This document shows positions 61,261 through 64,000 of a DNA stretch of 64,000 nt, piece after piece; positions within the stretch are counted from its first letter, which is position 1; each line of letters starts with the position of its first letter. The stretch spans positions 5,543,001-5,607,000 of the forward strand of contig NC_059554.1 of NCBI RefSeq assembly GCF_905220415.1. The letters run 5' to 3'. The notes below the pieces were generated by a model. That model saw only the letters and a program-made list of their open reading frames with translations, did no database searches and was not told where the DNA came from. A program made the translations under genes and the position numbers. This stretch comes from Colias croceus (lineage: Eukaryota; Arthropoda; Insecta; Lepidoptera; Pieridae).

Positions 61261-61812
61261 TTTTGATCCTTATGTCGATACAAATTAATTAATGGCCTGG
61301 CCATTTTTAACAAAAATTCTTACTCCAGAAACACGTGCTTATTATTTTTACCTATCTCGTTCAATTTTTCCATTATACACCCGATACTTGTACACGTGGA
61401 CAAGGTTTTCCTCAAGACTAAAGTCAAATAAAATGTACTGTGATAAAAATAGCCAATACATTCCACAAAGCTATCGTTTTTAGAAGTAGAACGTTCGAAA
61501 TAGGCTCAAATGTTTCATAGATTATTTACCCCCGAGATACAAACTAAACAAATTTGCCTTTTTCTAATAGTAGTCGGTACGAATAATTTATTACGAATGA
61601 AATTACTATGATGTCCGCCTCGGCAAAAAGCGTAGGTTTTGTTTTTAGTTCTTATAATTATACTGTTCATTCATTTGATACATTTTTCTATCGTGTAGGT
61701 CTTCTGTTTGTTTCACAATAAAAGTATAAAAATATCATGATTGTTTGCCAGTAAACGTATTATAGACTATTCACTATAGTTATAGCTTTATATATTTTAG
61801 TAATGAATTTAA
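61261..61812. other. AT-rich stretch, nothing recognised
   Basis: A 63-codon frame at 61292-61483 has no features. I see no RNA or repeat. Confidence 0.4.
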
Positions 61813-62047
61813 TATCTACACTAATATTTTAAAGAGGAAAACTTTGTTTGTTTGTTAGTTTGATTGTTTGATTGTAAAAAATAGGCTCATAAACTACTGG
61901 ACCGATTTTAAAAATTCTTTCACCATTCGAAAGCTACATTATCCACGAGTAACATAGGCTAGGTTTTATCCCGGAAATCCCACGGGAACGGGAACTATGC
62001 GGGTTTTTCTTTGAAAACGCGGGCGAAGCCGCAGGCAGAAAGCTAGT
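61813..62047 (-). mobile_element. Lepidopteran short interspersed element, CTAGCTTTCTGCC type
   Basis: On the minus strand it opens ACTAGCTTTCTGCCTGCGGC and TTCGCCCGCGTTTTC, then CCCGTTCCCGTGGGATTTCC, then AAAATCGGTCCAGTAGTTTA and a tail complementary to TACACTAATATTTTAAAGAG. The head and middle match the elements at 8876 and 55578, while the tail matches 21792-21975. It is therefore a subfamily or mosaic. Confidence 0.75.
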
Positions 62048-64000
62048 CTATAATAAAAAAATCAAAACCTACATGTAATCACAGTGTGATTTGTAGATTC
62101 AAAGAAAATTTATTTGTGAAAGGCATGAAGAGAATCGACTTCAATCACTCATGGTTATACTAATGCCTTATACTCGTATATATACGTATATACAGAAGTA
62201 TAGCCAACACACAAATGTAGCTAACATTTTCTCACAACAATCGCTCTTTGTTAGAAAATCAAATCGAACCGAAAGTAATGGACGCACGATAAACAATTAC
62301 ATGTCTCGGTGAGAGCTCTAAAGTGCACGCTAGTGTTCGTTTCAGAAAGCCTTCGTTAAGAGAATTTCTTTCTATTCCAATTTTCCGATACACTCTTCGT
62401 GACTTAAACGTCGACGTGTTAACTTTGCCTACAAACTTTGCGTAAAAACGAAAGAAAGTCCTCCGTAATTCAACGGCCTCGGCTCGGATAAAAAAGACGC
62501 AACGCTGAAATAATCGCCTCGAATAAAGGAATTATAAGATTAAATAGCTGCGTAATTAGAAGCTTATTTTCCGGCTATAAAGACGAATCTTTACGGACTC
62601 ATAATCCTTTTAATTACGAAGAATGTAATTAATTCTTAACTAAACCGATAATTCAAATTTTATTAAAGCACAATCGTCACAGCAGTTTTAATAAGCCAAG
62701 ACTTAAAACAAAATCCGGGAAGTTTTTCCTAAAATGAAATTAGTCGAAAAAGCTGGCGCCATTAAAATTACATTAGCATAAATAAGAGGAATGCTAATCT
62801 AAGGGAAATAAATCTTGGTGGAGAATAAAAATAATCCTCGCTGGCCTCTCAATGATTTGGTGACAGATTTACTCTACGACCTGTGCCCTGCCTGCTACTA
62901 AAAAAAAAGATAATAAATGTTCTTAACTTACGTATGGCTAAAAAATCAAGTCAATAGAATTTTTATATTGAAATGAAAAATGTATTATTGATATTATAGG
63001 CTCCAAAATAAACAATTCATCACTGAAACAAAAAAACTACTATAATTTTTATAAAACAAAATATGTTTATTTTGATAAGCACGTTAGGTTCACATTTATG
63101 TGATTTATTAAAATTTTTTGGCGTATCCATTGAACGAATGAGTTTTTGCCATCTTTATTAAACCCTAGGTGTTATATTAATAATACCTGGCATTGCGAAA
63201 GTTTTGTAAAGTTAAACTAGATTTTCTTTTTCATAATTGTAAACAGCAATGGCTCGGAGTGTGCATATCGTTTGGAATCGTTCCCAACAGTTATTTAAAA
63301 GTTTAACACTCTTTTATTCTAATTAGCCCTCTGGGATAAAACTTATACGAAACGATGGACTAACGCAAGGGACATTCGAGTTCTAAGGGTTGTGCAATTC
63401 TAATAATTTCGGACCGTTTTAATGTATGCAAATACTTATGTAGAATTAATTAGGCCATAAATCGAGCGCAAAATTATTCATCCCAAGTTTCAAGTATTAT
63501 TGTCCCTCGATGTTCTGTTTGTGTAAATACAAATTTGATACGAGTACCTACAGAATGTTTTTAACTAAAGTTTAAATTGAATTCGTGGAAATAACACCTA
63601 ATTACATTAGCCGGCTACTGTTTATGCATCAAATAAATATCTATGACTACATATTTTCATTATGAATAAAACTAACGAACGGTTAGCTAAAAATACTGAA
63701 AACTTGACCTTGAATATATAAGCAGCGAGAATAGTTAGAACTAAGGTTGCGAAAAATAATTTGTGGCTTAAATTCAGCCTCTTTCGGGCAATTTTCCCGC
63801 CTGAACGCCCTAACACAATGTTAGTATACTTGAAAAATGCCAACCATACCATATTTGAAAGAATTCCAACCATTTACAAAAGACGCTGCGACTGGAGTTA
63901 AACGTTAAACGAGCTGAAAAAATGTCTATAAGAAGACGTTCACGAGTAACCTCCGTTCAACCGTTGAAGTTGATTTAGAAAATATTCTTCCGCGCTTAAT
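62048..64000. other. AT-rich stretch to window end, possible conserved block
   Basis: From about 62370 to 62870 the sequence is GC-richer and full of TAATT/AATTA words (TAAGATTAAATAGCTGCGTA, CTTTTAATTACGAAGAATGT). That is a regulatory-looking texture without a reading frame. The 83-codon minus-strand frame at 63622-63873 has a hydrophobic part but no recognised domain and is not called. Confidence 0.4.

Noticed and set aside
1..64000. CRISPR array or bacterial operons
   Set aside because: No regularly spaced direct repeats with unique spacers and no gene clusters are present. The sequence is eukaryotic in every respect.

Overview
The window looks like non-coding nuclear DNA from a moth or butterfly (Lepidoptera). 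It is strongly AT-rich, has no bacterial-style gene packing, and carries many short dispersed repeats of lepidopteran type. These include elements with a CCGCCCGCGGCTTCGCCCGC core opening with ACTAG, the CTAGCGGTCCGCCCCGGCTTC family, tails ending TTCAGCTTTATAATATTAGTATA, LINE tails such as GCAGTGGG...TATATGGG(CTGATGATG)n, and TTAGG-containing words. The assignment rests on recognised repeat style, not on a database search. No host protein-coding gene can be supported; the window is an intergenic desert or part of a very large intron.

Layout. Positions 1-1085 hold a composite repeat: two arrays of degenerate TCTGG/ATTCGG words in opposite orientations (the left one with a 60-bp tandem period) flanking three copies of a GGTTAGG-containing unit. 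From 1.1 to 42.9 kb the sequence is AT-rich with scattered repeats: a Harbinger-like MITE with TAA target duplications (5753-6010), a 394-bp terminal-inverted-repeat element with TATA duplications (31821-32214), a MITE family present in both orientations (30182-30313 and 60580-60725), several SINE- or Helitron-like fragments, LINE 3' tails and a CA microsatellite.

Positions 42909-46530 hold the only convincing coding unit, a minus-strand non-LTR retrotransposon of the Jockey/CR1 type. It has one intact reading frame for an apurinic-type endonuclease plus reverse transcriptase, a GC-rich 5' region and a poly(A) tail. No ORF1 (gag-like) frame is seen. From 46.5 to 64 kb the sequence returns to AT-rich DNA with repeats. 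The standout there is a nearly perfect 212-bp inverted repeat (58773-58984 and 59241-59452, two mismatches) around a 256-bp spacer.

Functional links. The retrotransposon is the only autonomous-looking mobile element; the short elements would depend on enzymes encoded elsewhere. A few GC-richer blocks (7.6-7.9, 39.4-39.6, 41.4-41.7, 53.8-54.0, 57.9-58.1, 61.0-61.3 and 62.4-62.8 kb) stand out from the background and are offered as candidate regulatory or relic sequence, at low confidence. I found no CRISPR array, rRNA, convincing tRNA gene or undescribed multi-gene system.
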